Below are positions 1 to 7,824 of a stretch of 64,000 nucleotides of DNA, in pieces. The first letter of the stretch is position 1, and each line of letters starts with the position of its first letter. Location: the NCBI GenBank assembly GCA_012839565.1, contig DUMZ01000012.1, positions 1 to 64,000 on the forward strand. Direction: 5' to 3'. The position numbers and the translations under genes are program-made. This DNA is from Anaerolineaceae bacterium (lineage in GTDB: Bacteria > Chloroflexota > Anaerolineae > Anaerolineales > Anaerolineaceae). The notes under the pieces were generated by a model that was not told the DNA's origin, searched no databases, and saw nothing but the letters and a program-made list of their open reading frames with translations.

Positions 1-35
1 TTTGAGCTTGATTAAGAATACAAAAACTATCACCC

Positions 36-67
36 ATGTGGGGGCTTATAAAAGCCCCCACATTTTT
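36..67 (+). terminator. Rho-independent terminator or attenuator ahead of the pnt genes
   Basis: A 12-bp perfect hairpin (arms 36-47 and 52-63, loop ATAA) is followed by a run of T. It sits 18 bases before the first transhydrogenase start codon, so it either ends an upstream gene (perhaps the catalytic alpha-1 subunit, outside the window) or attenuates read-through into the pair below. The first 15 bases of the window could be the end of that upstream gene (stop TAA at 13-15), which cannot be proved from so little sequence. Confidence 0.75.
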
Positions 68-84
68 GAGTTTAAGGAGGATTA

Positions 85-375
85 GTGAGTCCATTACAAA
101 TCATTATGGTCGTCATCTTTGTAGTCGCGGCTTTCGTTGGCTACAAGATTATTAACCGCGTACCCAGTATGCTTCATACCCCATTGATGTCGGGTACGAA
201 CGCATTTTCGGGCATTACCATTACCGGTTGTCTTAGCGTTACAGCTATAGCCATTGGCCTTGGCAGCAAAATACTTGGTTTAATTGCCATCGTATTGGCT
301 ATGATCAATATCGTCGGCGGTTTTGGTGTGACCCACCGCATGCTCTCCATGTTCCAGAGTAAGAAGGATAAATAA
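85..375 (+). CDS. pntAB: NAD(P) transhydrogenase alpha subunit, membrane part (alpha-2)
   Basis: Small membrane subunit of the proton-translocating NAD(P)+ transhydrogenase, supplying the alpha-derived helices of the membrane domain dII. The 96-residue protein is almost entirely hydrophobic with three helices (about residues 3-20, 40-58 and 62-82) and the conserved segment SGTNAFSGI. In organisms with a split alpha subunit this piece is separate from the NAD-binding dI protein, which should lie upstream of the window. The GTG start at 85 is set by a strong AAGGAGG at 74-80. The gene ends 2 bases before pntB, so the two are co-translated. Identification rests on sequence pattern and on the unmistakable PntB next door. 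Confidence 0.9.
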   Translation: MSPLQIIMVVIFVVAAFVGYKIINRVPSMLHTPLMSGTNAFSGITITGCLSVTAIAIGLGSKILGLIAIVLAMINIVGGFGVTHRMLSMFQSKKDK

Positions 376-377
376 CT

Positions 378-2915
378 ATGGCTAACACACTACTAAGCAT
401 GCTTTCATCCACCCCTATAGCTGAAACTACAGACATTATCTATTACGCTATTGCCGCCATTCTTACCCTTGCAATTGTGCTGGGAATCGCCATGCTAAGC
501 AAAGTTAAAACTGCGGTTGCTGGCAACCTGATTGGCAGCGCTGCCACACTCCTTGCTATCGTTCTCGCCATGTGGTATTTCAAGATCTTCTCATTGATTG
601 AGCTTTGGATTGCCATGTTGATTGGTGCAGTCATCGGTATCATCATTGCCATTAGAGTTAAGATGATTCAAATGCCACAACTTGTGGCTTTGTTGAATGG
701 TTTTGGTGGTCTTGCTTCAATGATTACGGGTATTCTCACCGTCATCAACGACACACAATCCGATACTTTCTCTATGATTAATGCTGGCATAGCGATTATC
801 ATTGGTGGAATTACCTTCTCCGGCAGCATGGTAGCAGCGGGCAAACTCCACAAAATATTCCCGCAAAAACCAATCGTTCTCAAAGGCCATCAATTCTGGA
901 CAGCCCTCACCCTGATCCTCTCGCTCGTTACCATACCATTGTTTGTTATTCCAGCACTGCAAGCACAACCCTATCAAACGATTGTCGTTATTGCTGCAAG
1001 CGTCTTTAGTCTTGCCTTTGGCGTGATATTCTCTATTCGCGTTGGTGGCGCGGATATGCCTATCACGATTTCCCTGCTCAACTCGCTGACTGGTGTTGCC
1101 GCCGCAGGCGCGGGTATGGCAGTTAACGATATCCTTTTGGTCTCAGTTGGTGGTATCGTCGGTGCATCTGGTTTGCTTTTGACCCAAATTATGTGCAAAT
1201 CAATGAACCGCAAACTGATGGACATTCTCTTAGGAAAAACATCTGCCCCAGGTGGCGCTAAAAAAGCAGCCGCACCAGCAGCCCAACCCAGCCCCGCCAA
1301 AGTTGAAGTCAAACCTGCCAAGCAAAGCCCAACCGACTGGTTACGCGACGCCAAGCGCGTGATCATCGTGCCAGGCTATGGCATGGCGCTTTCCCAGGCC
1401 CAACCCCTCGTCAAACAACTTGCCGAAAACCTGGCTGAAATGGGTAAAGAAGTCGATTACGCCATCCATCCCGTTGCCGGTCGTATGCCCGGACACATGA
1501 ATGTTTTACTCGCTGAAGTTGATATCCCTTATGAGAAACTGCGCGAAATGGACGATATCAACCCTGAATTCGCCAACACCGACGTTGTCTTGGTGGTTGG
1601 TGCCAATGACGTGGTCAACCCTGCCGCCAATACCGCTGAAAGCACACCCATCTATGGCATGCCTATTCTCCATATAGAAGAAGCCCAGCATATCATCTTC
1701 TGTAACTTTGACGACAAACCCGGCTACGCGGGTGTAGACAACCCCCTTTACCACGCCTCAGCTGATAAAGCCGTTTTGCTGGCCGGTGATGCCAAAGCGA
1801 CCCTCAACCAACTTATCAATGGCCTGCACGAACCCCAAGCTGACGCGCCAGTCAGCGACAGCGGTCCTGCGTCCTGGCTCCACAATGCTGAACGCGTTAT
1901 TATCGTTCCCGGTTACGGTATGGCACTTTCTCAGGCACAACCACTTGTCAAACAACTGGCTGAAACGCTTACTGAGATGGGTAAAGAAGTTGATTACGCC
2001 ATTCACCCTGTTGCCGGCCGTATGCCCGGACACATGAACGTTTTACTCGCTGAAGTTGACGTGCCCTACGAAAAACTGCGCGAAATGGATGACATCAACC
2101 CCGAATTCGCCAACACCGATGTGGTCTTGGTAATCGGCGCGAATGACGTGGTCAATCCCGCAGCCAACACTGCGGAAGGCACACCCATTTATGGTATGCC
2201 TATTCTTCACATTGAAGAAGCCCAGCATATCATCTTCTGTAACTTTGACGACAAACCTGGCTACGCGGGTGTGGATAACCCCCTCTATCACGCCTCGCCT
2301 GATAAAGCTGTCTTGCTGGCCGGCGATGCCAAAGCAACTCTTAACCAACTCATGACCGCATTGATGGCGCAGACGAGCGACACGAAAGCACAAGCAGGTA
2401 CCAGCAACCCAGCTGCATGGTTACGCGATGCCAGCAAAGTGATCATCGTGCCCGGTTATGGCATGGCGCTTTCCCAGGCCCAACCACTCGTCAAACAACT
2501 GGCTGAAAACCTGGCTGAGATGGGCAAGGAAGTCGATTACGCTATCCACCCCGTTGCCGGACGTATGCCTGGTCACATGAACGTTCTCCTCGCCGAAGTT
2601 GACGTGCCCTACGAAAAACTGCGCGAGATGGACGATATCAACCCCGAATTTGCCAATACAGACGTTGTGCTGGTCGTTGGCGCTAACGACGTGGTCAACC
2701 CCGCCGCCAATACCGCCGAAGATACGCCCATCTATGGCATGCCCATTCTTCACATCGAAGAAGCCCAGCATATTATCTTCTGCAACTTTGACGACAAACC
2801 CGGCTACGCAGGTGTGGATAACCCCCTTTACCACGCCTCGCCTGATAAAGCCGTTTTGCTGGCTGGTGATGCCAAAGCGACCTTAAACGCCTTGTTGCGT
2901 GATTTGTCGAGTTAA
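378..2915 (+). CDS. pntB: NAD(P) transhydrogenase beta subunit with three tandem NADP(H)-binding domains
   Basis: Beta subunit of the proton-translocating transhydrogenase, which couples hydride transfer between NADH and NADP+ to proton movement. Residues about 1-290 are the membrane domain dII. An Ala/Pro/Lys-rich linker (about 290-320) leads to not one but three copies of the NADP(H)-binding domain dIII, beginning with Trp at residues 321, 500 and 681. Each copy keeps the full nucleotide-binding set: GYGMA fingerprint, VAGRMPGHMN, GANDVVNPAA and KPGYAGV. Linkers of about 20-25 residues rich in Ala, Ser, Thr and Gln join them. A normal PntB is about 460 residues with a single dIII; this one is 845. 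The copies are nearly identical as protein but differ at many third codon positions, so the triplication is old and all copies appear to be under selection. Start ATG at 378 has AAGAAGGA at 361-368. Confidence 0.95.
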   Translation: MANTLLSMLSSTPIAETTDIIYYAIAAILTLAIVLGIAMLSKVKTAVAGNLIGSAATLLAIVLAMWYFKIFSLIELWIAMLIGAVIGIIIAIRVKMIQMPQLVALLNGFGGLASMITGILTVINDTQSDTFSMINAGIAIIIGGITFSGSMVAAGKLHKIFPQKPIVLKGHQFWTALTLILSLVTIPLFVIPALQAQPYQTIVVIAASVFSLAFGVIFSIRVGGADMPITISLLNSLTGVAAAGAGMAVNDILLVSVGGIVGASGLLLTQIMCKSMNRKLMDILLGKTSAPGGAKKAAAPAAQPSPAKVEVKPAKQSPTDWLRDAKRVIIVPGYGMALSQAQPLVKQLAENLAEMGKEVDYAIHPVAGRMPGHMNVLLAEVDIPYEKLREMDDINPEFANTDVVLVVGANDVVNPAANTAESTPIYGMPILHIEEAQHIIFCNFDDKPGYAGVDNPLYHASADKAVLLAGDAKATLNQLINGLHEPQADAPVSDSGPASWLHNAERVIIVPGYGMALSQAQPLVKQLAETLTEMGKEVDYAIHPVAGRMPGHMNVLLAEVDVPYEKLREMDDINPEFANTDVVLVIGANDVVNPAANTAEGTPIYGMPILHIEEAQHIIFCNFDDKPGYAGVDNPLYHASPDKAVLLAGDAKATLNQLMTALMAQTSDTKAQAGTSNPAAWLRDASKVIIVPGYGMALSQAQPLVKQLAENLAEMGKEVDYAIHPVAGRMPGHMNVLLAEVDVPYEKLREMDDINPEFANTDVVLVVGANDVVNPAANTAEDTPIYGMPILHIEEAQHIIFCNFDDKPGYAGVDNPLYHASPDKAVLLAGDAKATLNALLRDLSS
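1338..2912 (+). repeat. Three in-frame tandem repeats encoding transhydrogenase domain III
   Basis: Coding repeats with periods of 537 and 543 bases: copy 1 about 1338-1874, copy 2 about 1875-2417, copy 3 about 2418-2912. The amino-acid differences between copies are few (for example DIPYEK versus DVPYEK, VVGAND versus VIGAND, ASADK versus ASPDK), while synonymous changes are scattered throughout. This argues against a recent slip or an assembly collapse. Confidence 0.95.
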
Positions 2916-2935
2916 GTTCAACATTCTTAAAGACC

Positions 2936-2966
2936 AAACGCGGAGTTTAAAATCTCCGCGTTTTTG
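2936..2966 (+). terminator. Rho-independent terminator of the pnt operon
   Basis: Perfect 10-bp hairpin (2936-2945 with 2954-2963, 8-base loop) with a T-tract, 20 bases after the pntB stop codon. It separates the operon from the tRNA gene on the opposite strand. Confidence 0.9.
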
Positions 2967-2969
2967 TTT

Positions 2970-3043
2970 TGGCTGGCGGTAAAGGATTCGAACCTCTACA
3001 TACGGATTCAGAGTCCGCTGTCCTACCATTAGACGAACCGCCA
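2970..3043 (-). tRNA. tRNA-Gln (anticodon CUG)
   Basis: Cloverleaf on the minus strand: acceptor stem TGGCGGT paired with ACCGCCA, discriminator G, CCA encoded at 2970-2972. The anticodon loop is CTCTGAA, giving anticodon CTG, which reads CAG (Gln). The TΨC arm contains GGTTCGAATCC. Length 74 including CCA. Confidence 0.93.
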
Positions 3044-3054
3044 ATCGAGTGCGT

Positions 3055-3063
3055 ATTATACCA
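3055..3063 (-). promoter_or_regulatory. Extended -10 promoter of tRNA-Gln
   Basis: On the minus strand the sequence TGGTATAAT combines a perfect -10 hexamer (3055-3060) with an extended-10 TG. It lies 12 bases ahead of the mature tRNA 5' end. The -35 is weak (TTCCAT at 3077-3082), as expected for an extended -10 promoter. Confidence 0.6.
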
Positions 3064-3470
3064 AAGTTTTTAAACAATGGAAGAAATTCACATAATTCCT
3101 TCCGTTAAGAAGTAAGCGATTAAACTTAATAAAAACATATATGATTGAACTCTCTCGTTTAAGATCTCAGTTATTTCAGTTTATACAGCTGCCACCTTTC
3201 GAATCAAGTTTAATAACCATAAAGTAAAATCATTGCAATTTACTTGCTAATCATGTAACCTAGATGAAGAAAATCTCAGTTAATTTCGGGTTACAAGACA
3301 ATGATTTTTCCGGATTTTAACAAAACATTCGTTATTAACCTAATCTAAACAATAATTCAAGTGTTTTCAATTATCAGCAATTTGTTGGTATTCATTGCCT
3401 ATGTAGTCTGTTTTATCAAACCTTTCTAGTTTAAATGAATATATACAAGGAAGTAATTACCAGCTATAAA
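3064..3470. other. AT-rich gene-free stretch
   Basis: About 400 bases of clearly AT-rich sequence between the tRNA-Gln promoter and the 3' end of the membrane-protein gene. I see no convincing ORF, RNA fold or repeat. Its composition matches the two genes to the right and contrasts with the pnt operon, so it probably marks the left edge of a transferred segment that begins next to a tRNA gene. No flanking direct repeat of the tRNA 3' end was found by eye. Confidence 0.5.
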
Positions 3471-4544
3471 CTATTTTGTCAATGCTTGAAATATGTTTAT
3501 TATATCTTGAGAGTTTATGAAATAAGTGAAAAATGGAATAAGAATTGATCCTATAATTTGTAAATAAGTGTCAGATGCAACATCAAAAACAGATACTGTA
3601 GAAATAATGTTAATTTGATGACAATAATTTATTATCAAAATTCCATCTTTAATTGAGCAGTTTTTTTCATTTTCAATCAAATCAGTTGCTAAACATTTTA
3701 ATTTTCCACCTAATTCGTTCAAATACATATCTCGATGTTCATTTGCATAGTCATACAATTTTTTAATCGGAATAAAGAAAGTCATTATCAATATTACAGT
3801 AAACAGTATTATTGATAGGTAAAGAGCCACTTTTACCCTAATATCACTAGTATACAGAATGTAATCTAGCAGTATAGGGAAAAACAACACACCAGTTGCA
3901 AATAGTTTTGCTGCAGTGTAGATTAGTTCTTTGAAACATTTGAGACCACCCATTTTATCTGAGTTGTAAAAATCAAGTTTAATTTTATTTTCATTGACTA
4001 ATTCATTGATAAGCTGATAAACAATAAGAACACCTCTAATCCCTACAGAAGTGAAGTACAAAACATATGCCAACATCAACAAGAAAATATAGAAATATGG
4101 ATCGGTAAAATTCCCGATTCCGAATCTATTTAGGTATGAATTATCAAACACCGCAATAGCCAAAATAAACAACACCCATATCACATTAAGCACACCAAAT
4201 TTTCCAAGTTTAGTATTTGCATCAACTAGTGTTCTATTGTAATTCTCAATTCTCAGGATTTTTAAATCCTTTGCATTCAAAAATGTCTCATTAATTTTTT
4301 GGACATAGTTGTTAATCAAAAAAGGCCCTAACCAAATCCATATTAAACCGCAAACAATTCCAAACCACATTCTAGAGGTAAAACTAATCAATAAATGCCA
4401 CCTATCTATTAAAAATGGTAAAAATAAAACCAAACCAGGTATAAAAATGAAAAATGCAGAGAAGAATATTGGTTTTGTTCTAGATTGTTTTCTGTTGAAC
4501 AATCTAGCAATCCATATTATTCTATTGTCGCTTTTGTTTTTCAT
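3471..4544 (-). CDS. Polytopic membrane protein of unknown function
   Basis: Not recognised. The 357-residue protein has about six hydrophobic helices (roughly residues 25-47, 60-80, 115-133, 150-172, 210-230 and 238-260) and a hydrophobic C-terminal segment. The stretch between the second and third helices, which contains the phrase RIENYNRTLVDANTK, is charged and likely soluble. It is AT-rich and Asn/Lys/Ile-heavy, like its upstream partner and unlike the rest of the window. Its ATG start lies inside the end of the flavoprotein gene (23-base overlap), so the two are translationally coupled and probably work together or travelled together. Confidence 0.75.
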   Translation of the reverse strand: MKNKSDNRIIWIARLFNRKQSRTKPIFFSAFFIFIPGLVLFLPFLIDRWHLLISFTSRMWFGIVCGLIWIWLGPFLINNYVQKINETFLNAKDLKILRIENYNRTLVDANTKLGKFGVLNVIWVLFILAIAVFDNSYLNRFGIGNFTDPYFYIFLLMLAYVLYFTSVGIRGVLIVYQLINELVNENKIKLDFYNSDKMGGLKCFKELIYTAAKLFATGVLFFPILLDYILYTSDIRVKVALYLSIILFTVILIMTFFIPIKKLYDYANEHRDMYLNELGGKLKCLATDLIENEKNCSIKDGILIINYCHQINIISTVSVFDVASDTYLQIIGSILIPFFTYFINSQDIINIFQALTK

Positions 4545-5661
4545 TTTTCTTTCTTTGCCTCCTTACTTTAATATATTGAGGTATTAATTTTGTATATGGT
4601 ACTTTATACTCAGAAACCAAATTATCACAAACATACCTTGTAATGTTTGCTTTTCCTTTCACAATAAACAGAAATAAAGGCTTGAGTAAATCGCTAAAGA
4701 GCAAATTGAAACGATTTGCTTCTTTGATTTTTTTTTGAATGATTTTAATCTTTGAATTATACGTTGAAGCTAAATCATGTTTACATTCGATTAATTCTAT
4801 AATTGCTTCATATGCACACTTAGCTGAATATAAAGCAAAGAATAACCCCTCTCCTGTAATGGGGTCAACAAATCCGGCAGCATCACCAATCAATACTAAA
4901 TTTCCAACACTTGGTTTTTTTACATATTCTCCATACGGAATTACTGCTCCTACAAAAGGTGAAGAATTAGAATACTTATCAATTTTTCTAGCAAAATCAA
5001 TAAAACTACGTTTTATGTCTTTATTTTTCTCGATTTTTCCGCCTATTCCAACAGTATAATGATTTCTTTTTGGAAAACACCATCCATAACCGGATCTAAT
5101 AGCTCCAAAATAGATCTGTATCTCATCTGAAACATCATTTGACACGACATTTTGTTCTATACATAACGCGTTGGGTCTATAATCTTTATCAATATATTTT
5201 CTTATCTGGCTATTTGCACCATCAGCGCCTACAATAACCTTATACTCAATAACTTCATCATTGTCGAGAATGACCTTATGGTTGGCTTGATCTAACTTTA
5301 TTACTCTCCGATTTTCTTGTAAATTACCACCAATGTTCTTGTATCGGGTTATCAAGTTAAAGTCGAAATCTATTCGTTCAACAAAATAAAATGGCGTAAA
5401 AGTCGTGACATTGGAAATTCTTTCATGACCGCAAAATAATGTAACATTTGTTGATATCCGCTCAAAAGGGAATTCGGTATCGCCATAGATGTCATTGAGT
5501 ATGTCATATGTTTTTTTTGTCAATAATCCCCCGCATACCTTATTACGTGGGAACGTTTTTCTTTCAATAATGCAATTTGATATTCCCTTTTTTTGGAGTA
5601 AATATCCTAGAGAAGAACCTGCTGGTCCGCCACCTACTATTATCACATCTACCTGCTTCAA
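4522..5661 (-). CDS. Geranylgeranyl-reductase-family FAD-dependent oxidoreductase
   Basis: Flavoprotein of the geranylgeranyl reductase family, whose members reduce isoprenoid side chains (bacteriochlorophyll, archaeal lipids, some quinones) or related polyprenyl substrates. Seen: N-terminal dinucleotide fold with VGGGPAGSS, the family motif KVCGGLL after the first strand-helix unit, GADGANSQIRK in the middle, and the second FAD motif LIGDAAGFVDPITGEGLFFA near residue 260-280. Length 379 is typical. The TTG start at 5661 is supported by AGAGG about 6 bases upstream. Substrate cannot be told from sequence; menaquinone or a polyprenyl lipid are reasonable guesses since no phototrophy or archaeal-lipid genes are visible. 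AT-rich composition suggests horizontal acquisition with the downstream membrane-protein gene. Confidence 0.85.
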   Translation of the reverse strand: MKQVDVIIVGGGPAGSSLGYLLQKKGISNCIIERKTFPRNKVCGGLLTKKTYDILNDIYGDTEFPFERISTNVTLFCGHERISNVTTFTPFYFVERIDFDFNLITRYKNIGGNLQENRRVIKLDQANHKVILDNDEVIEYKVIVGADGANSQIRKYIDKDYRPNALCIEQNVVSNDVSDEIQIYFGAIRSGYGWCFPKRNHYTVGIGGKIEKNKDIKRSFIDFARKIDKYSNSSPFVGAVIPYGEYVKKPSVGNLVLIGDAAGFVDPITGEGLFFALYSAKCAYEAIIELIECKHDLASTYNSKIKIIQKKIKEANRFNLLFSDLLKPLFLFIVKGKANITRYVCDNLVSEYKVPYTKLIPQYIKVRRQRKKNEKQKRQ

Positions 5662-6149
5662 GACAACCTCTTTTCACTTATTTATAATATTATTTTTTTT
5701 CTTCTATTACTAACTACCTATATTTTGCTAATCTTAAACTGTCAGTTTATTCCATTCTTGTAAGTTTCTTCAATTAGGAAATAGTAATATAAGTCCAATT
5801 CCATCCTAATTTCATTAATGAATGAAACTAATTTTAGTTCATTTGTATTGACTCATTCTAAAATCTATCGTCATTCTAACTTATTATAACATCACTCTAT
5901 TGTTACAGACTGCCCATTATAAGATCCATATAGTGTGGGTTTTTTCTAATCTCCCGTGATATATACTATATTTTTCAATATTAATGTCCTTACTCATATA
6001 CGAAATAGAAGTCGACTTGTTTATCAAACCTTGACGAAGTCATAATTTCACATCATTTTATATTCAGATAAAGCTTTGTCTCCTACTGGACAGCACGAAA
6101 ATATCATGATATATTATTTGGCGTGATTCCCATATAAGTTTTAAGTTTC
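5662..6149. other. AT-rich intergenic stretch
   Basis: Nearly 500 bases between the flavoprotein start and the structured leader, with no ORF I would defend. It should hold the promoter of the minus-strand pair: several TATAAA/TATTAT-like sequences occur at about 5681-5693, but no -35 is convincing. The right end continues the AT-rich island. Confidence 0.4.
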
Positions 6150-6255
6150 TTCCTTTCAATAAAGTGCATAGCCGTATAACCAAGGGAGTATTGCGCCTCC
6201 TGGCAAAATGTTTGGTTACGGTCTGAAAAAGCTTCGCACTTTAACAAGAAAGGAA
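6150..6255 (+). promoter_or_regulatory. Structured RNA leader of unknown class
   Basis: A nested set of long-range complementary segments directly upstream of a small ORF. Outer stem: 6150-6157 pairs with 6248-6255 (8 bp) and 6161-6167 with 6236-6242 (7 bp). Inner stem: 6172-6174 plus 6177-6183 pairs with 6212-6221 (10 bp with a two-base bulge). Apical stem: GGAG 6185-6188 with CTCC 6197-6200. The outermost 3' arm contains the Shine-Dalgarno sequence (GAAAGGAA) of the ORF that starts at 6259, so closing the fold would hide the ribosome site. This is the layout of a translational riboswitch or regulatory leader. It matches none of the classes I can recognise (TPP, SAM, cobalamin, glycine, lysine, c-di-GMP-I, purine, preQ1). 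Confidence 0.55.
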
Positions 6256-6258
6256 AAA

Positions 6259-6438
6259 ATGAAACTCGTATATCTCGGCAACTGCTTTCACATCTTTGAC
6301 ACAAAGCAAAATAAATACGTCAAACTCTCCACGAAAAATCTTTACGCTGCAATCGCTATCAATGACCCTAACCTATCCAAACGCGAGATACTATCCAAAG
6401 TGCTTATACACATCAACAGCCCACGCCTAAAAAAGTAA
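6259..6438 (+). CDS. Small basic hypothetical protein (59 aa)
   Basis: Not recognised. A Lys-rich 59-residue protein beginning MKLVYLGNCF. I chose the ATG at 6259 over one 51 bases upstream because AAGAAAGGAA lies directly before it and because the upstream start falls within the RNA fold described for 6150-6255. A terminator follows at 6501-6530. It may be a real small gene controlled by the leader, or a chance ORF behind a non-coding RNA. Confidence 0.45.
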   Translation: MKLVYLGNCFHIFDTKQNKYVKLSTKNLYAAIAINDPNLSKREILSKVLIHINSPRLKK

Positions 6439-6500
6439 AAGCATAAAACCCTAAACAAAAAATCAACCCAAAAATTCACCAAGCGAAACTAACATCAGTA

Positions 6501-6530
6501 AAAATCTCCCAACTCCCAGGGAGATTTTTT
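6501..6530 (+). terminator. Rho-independent terminator
   Basis: Hairpin with arms 6502-6510 and 6519-6527 (9 bp, 8-base loop) and a T-tract. It ends the transcript of the small leader-controlled ORF and insulates the mre operon. Confidence 0.85.
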
Positions 6531-6633
6531 ATTAAAGCTGCCAGGCTTTCCAGACATAAGCAATCACCAGCATCTGACAACTTTAACACATTCAAACAAA
6601 CTAAACATCATTCTCAATAAAAAATGTTGCATT

Positions 6634-6663
6634 TTTTCACGCCATATTGCTTTATGATATAAT
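6634..6663 (+). promoter_or_regulatory. Probable promoter of the mre operon
   Basis: Perfect -10 TATAAT at 6658-6663, 42 bases before the mreB start, with a weak -35 (TTTTCA, 6634-6639, 18-base spacer). It is the only good candidate between the terminator at 6530 and mreB. Confidence 0.55.
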
Positions 6664-6705
6664 CTCGGCAATAGATAGCGGAAATTTTTCGCTTGGAGAT
6701 AAGCT

Positions 6706-7779
6706 TTGGCAATTTGGAACCCAATAAAATGGCTGCTTGGTCTTTTATCCCTTGATTTAGGGATTGACCTCGGAACAGCTAACACACTGGTAAACGTCCG
6801 CGGAAAAGGCATTGTCATTAACGAGCCCTCTTGGGTTGCTATTGACAAACGCACCCGCGAACCACAACGCATTGGTGCTGCTGCCAAGGCAATGGTTGGT
6901 CGCGCGCCTGCCAATATGGTTGCTATGCGCCCATTGCGAGACGGTGTCATTTCTGAATTTGACATTACCCAAGCCATGCTTGAATACTTTATCCACAAAG
7001 CCCACGAAAACAGCATCGTTCTCTTCCCGCATTCCCGCGTGGTGGTCGGCATCCCTTCCGGCGCCACTGAAGTCGAAAAACGTGCTGTTTACGACGCCGC
7101 CATGAGTGCTGGCGCACGCGAAGCCTACATGATTCACGAACCGGCCGCCGCCGCAATTGGCGCGGGACTGCCTATTGATGGTTACGGCAACATGATTGTC
7201 GATATCGGTGGTGGCACAACTGAAATTGCCATCATCTCTATGGGTGGCATCGTCATTTCGCGTTCTTTGCGTGTGGCTGGCGACGAGCTTGACCAGGACA
7301 TCATCGAATACATCCGCAGCAAATACAACCTGTTCATCGGCGAACAGATGGCAGAGAAAATCAAAATCGCGCTTGGCTCTGCGTATCCCCTGAAAGAAGA
7401 AAAAACCGCCGATGTGCGTGGACGTAACTTAATTACTGGTTTGCCAGAAGCCATTGAAGTCTCATCAATCGAAATCCGCGAAGCTTTAGCCCCTTCGGTG
7501 CAGGTGATTATCGACACCATCAAAGACGCGCTCGACGAAAGCCCGCCTGAAATTTTGGCAGACTTGATGGACTCGGGCATCTGTCTGGCAGGCGGAACGT
7601 CACAACTGCAAGGACTGGCTGAACGCCTTGCCAACGAAATCCGCGTGCGAGTTTGGGTTGCTGAAGACCCCTTAACCTGCGTAGCACGTGGTTGTGGCAT
7701 GATTTTTGATGACGTTGAACAATACGAAGGACTCTTGGTGGGTATCGAACGCGATCCCTATTCAAGCGGTCAGTCATAA
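6706..7779 (+). CDS. mreB: Rod-shape-determining actin homologue MreB
   Basis: Bacterial actin that forms membrane-associated filaments and positions the elongasome. Seen: an amphipathic start (MAIWNPIKWLLG), the phosphate-1 motif DLGIDLGTANTLV at about residues 17-29, the phosphate-2 region IVDIGGGTTEIA, and the adenosine motif GICLAGGTSQL. Length 357 is slightly above the usual 335-350 because of the longer N-terminus. The TTG start at 6706 is chosen for the GGAG at 6694-6697 and because it yields the expected membrane-binding N-terminus. It heads a tightly packed operon with mreC, mreD, mrdA, a minC-like gene and rodA. Confidence 0.97.
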   Translation: MAIWNPIKWLLGLLSLDLGIDLGTANTLVNVRGKGIVINEPSWVAIDKRTREPQRIGAAAKAMVGRAPANMVAMRPLRDGVISEFDITQAMLEYFIHKAHENSIVLFPHSRVVVGIPSGATEVEKRAVYDAAMSAGAREAYMIHEPAAAAIGAGLPIDGYGNMIVDIGGGTTEIAIISMGGIVISRSLRVAGDELDQDIIEYIRSKYNLFIGEQMAEKIKIALGSAYPLKEEKTADVRGRNLITGLPEAIEVSSIEIREALAPSVQVIIDTIKDALDESPPEILADLMDSGICLAGGTSQLQGLAERLANEIRVRVWVAEDPLTCVARGCGMIFDDVEQYEGLLVGIERDPYSSGQS

Positions 7780-7824
7780 TTCGCATATCCCCTTGTGGGA
7801 TTGTTTTGCACAGGTTCTTTTAAT

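Noticed and set aside
1506..2834. Repeated minus-strand ORFs inside pntB
   Set aside because: They are the antisense of the triplicated domain and repeat only because it does.
1338..2912. Triple domain III as an assembly artefact
   Set aside because: The three copies differ at many synonymous positions and in the linkers, so they are not one copy assembled three times.
6104..6304. 66-codon minus-strand ORF across the structured leader
   Set aside because: No ribosome site, and it is better explained by the plus-strand RNA fold and ORF.
3044..6500. Integrative element with integrase
   Set aside because: No integrase, transposase or clear attachment repeat is visible, so only an AT-rich island is claimed.
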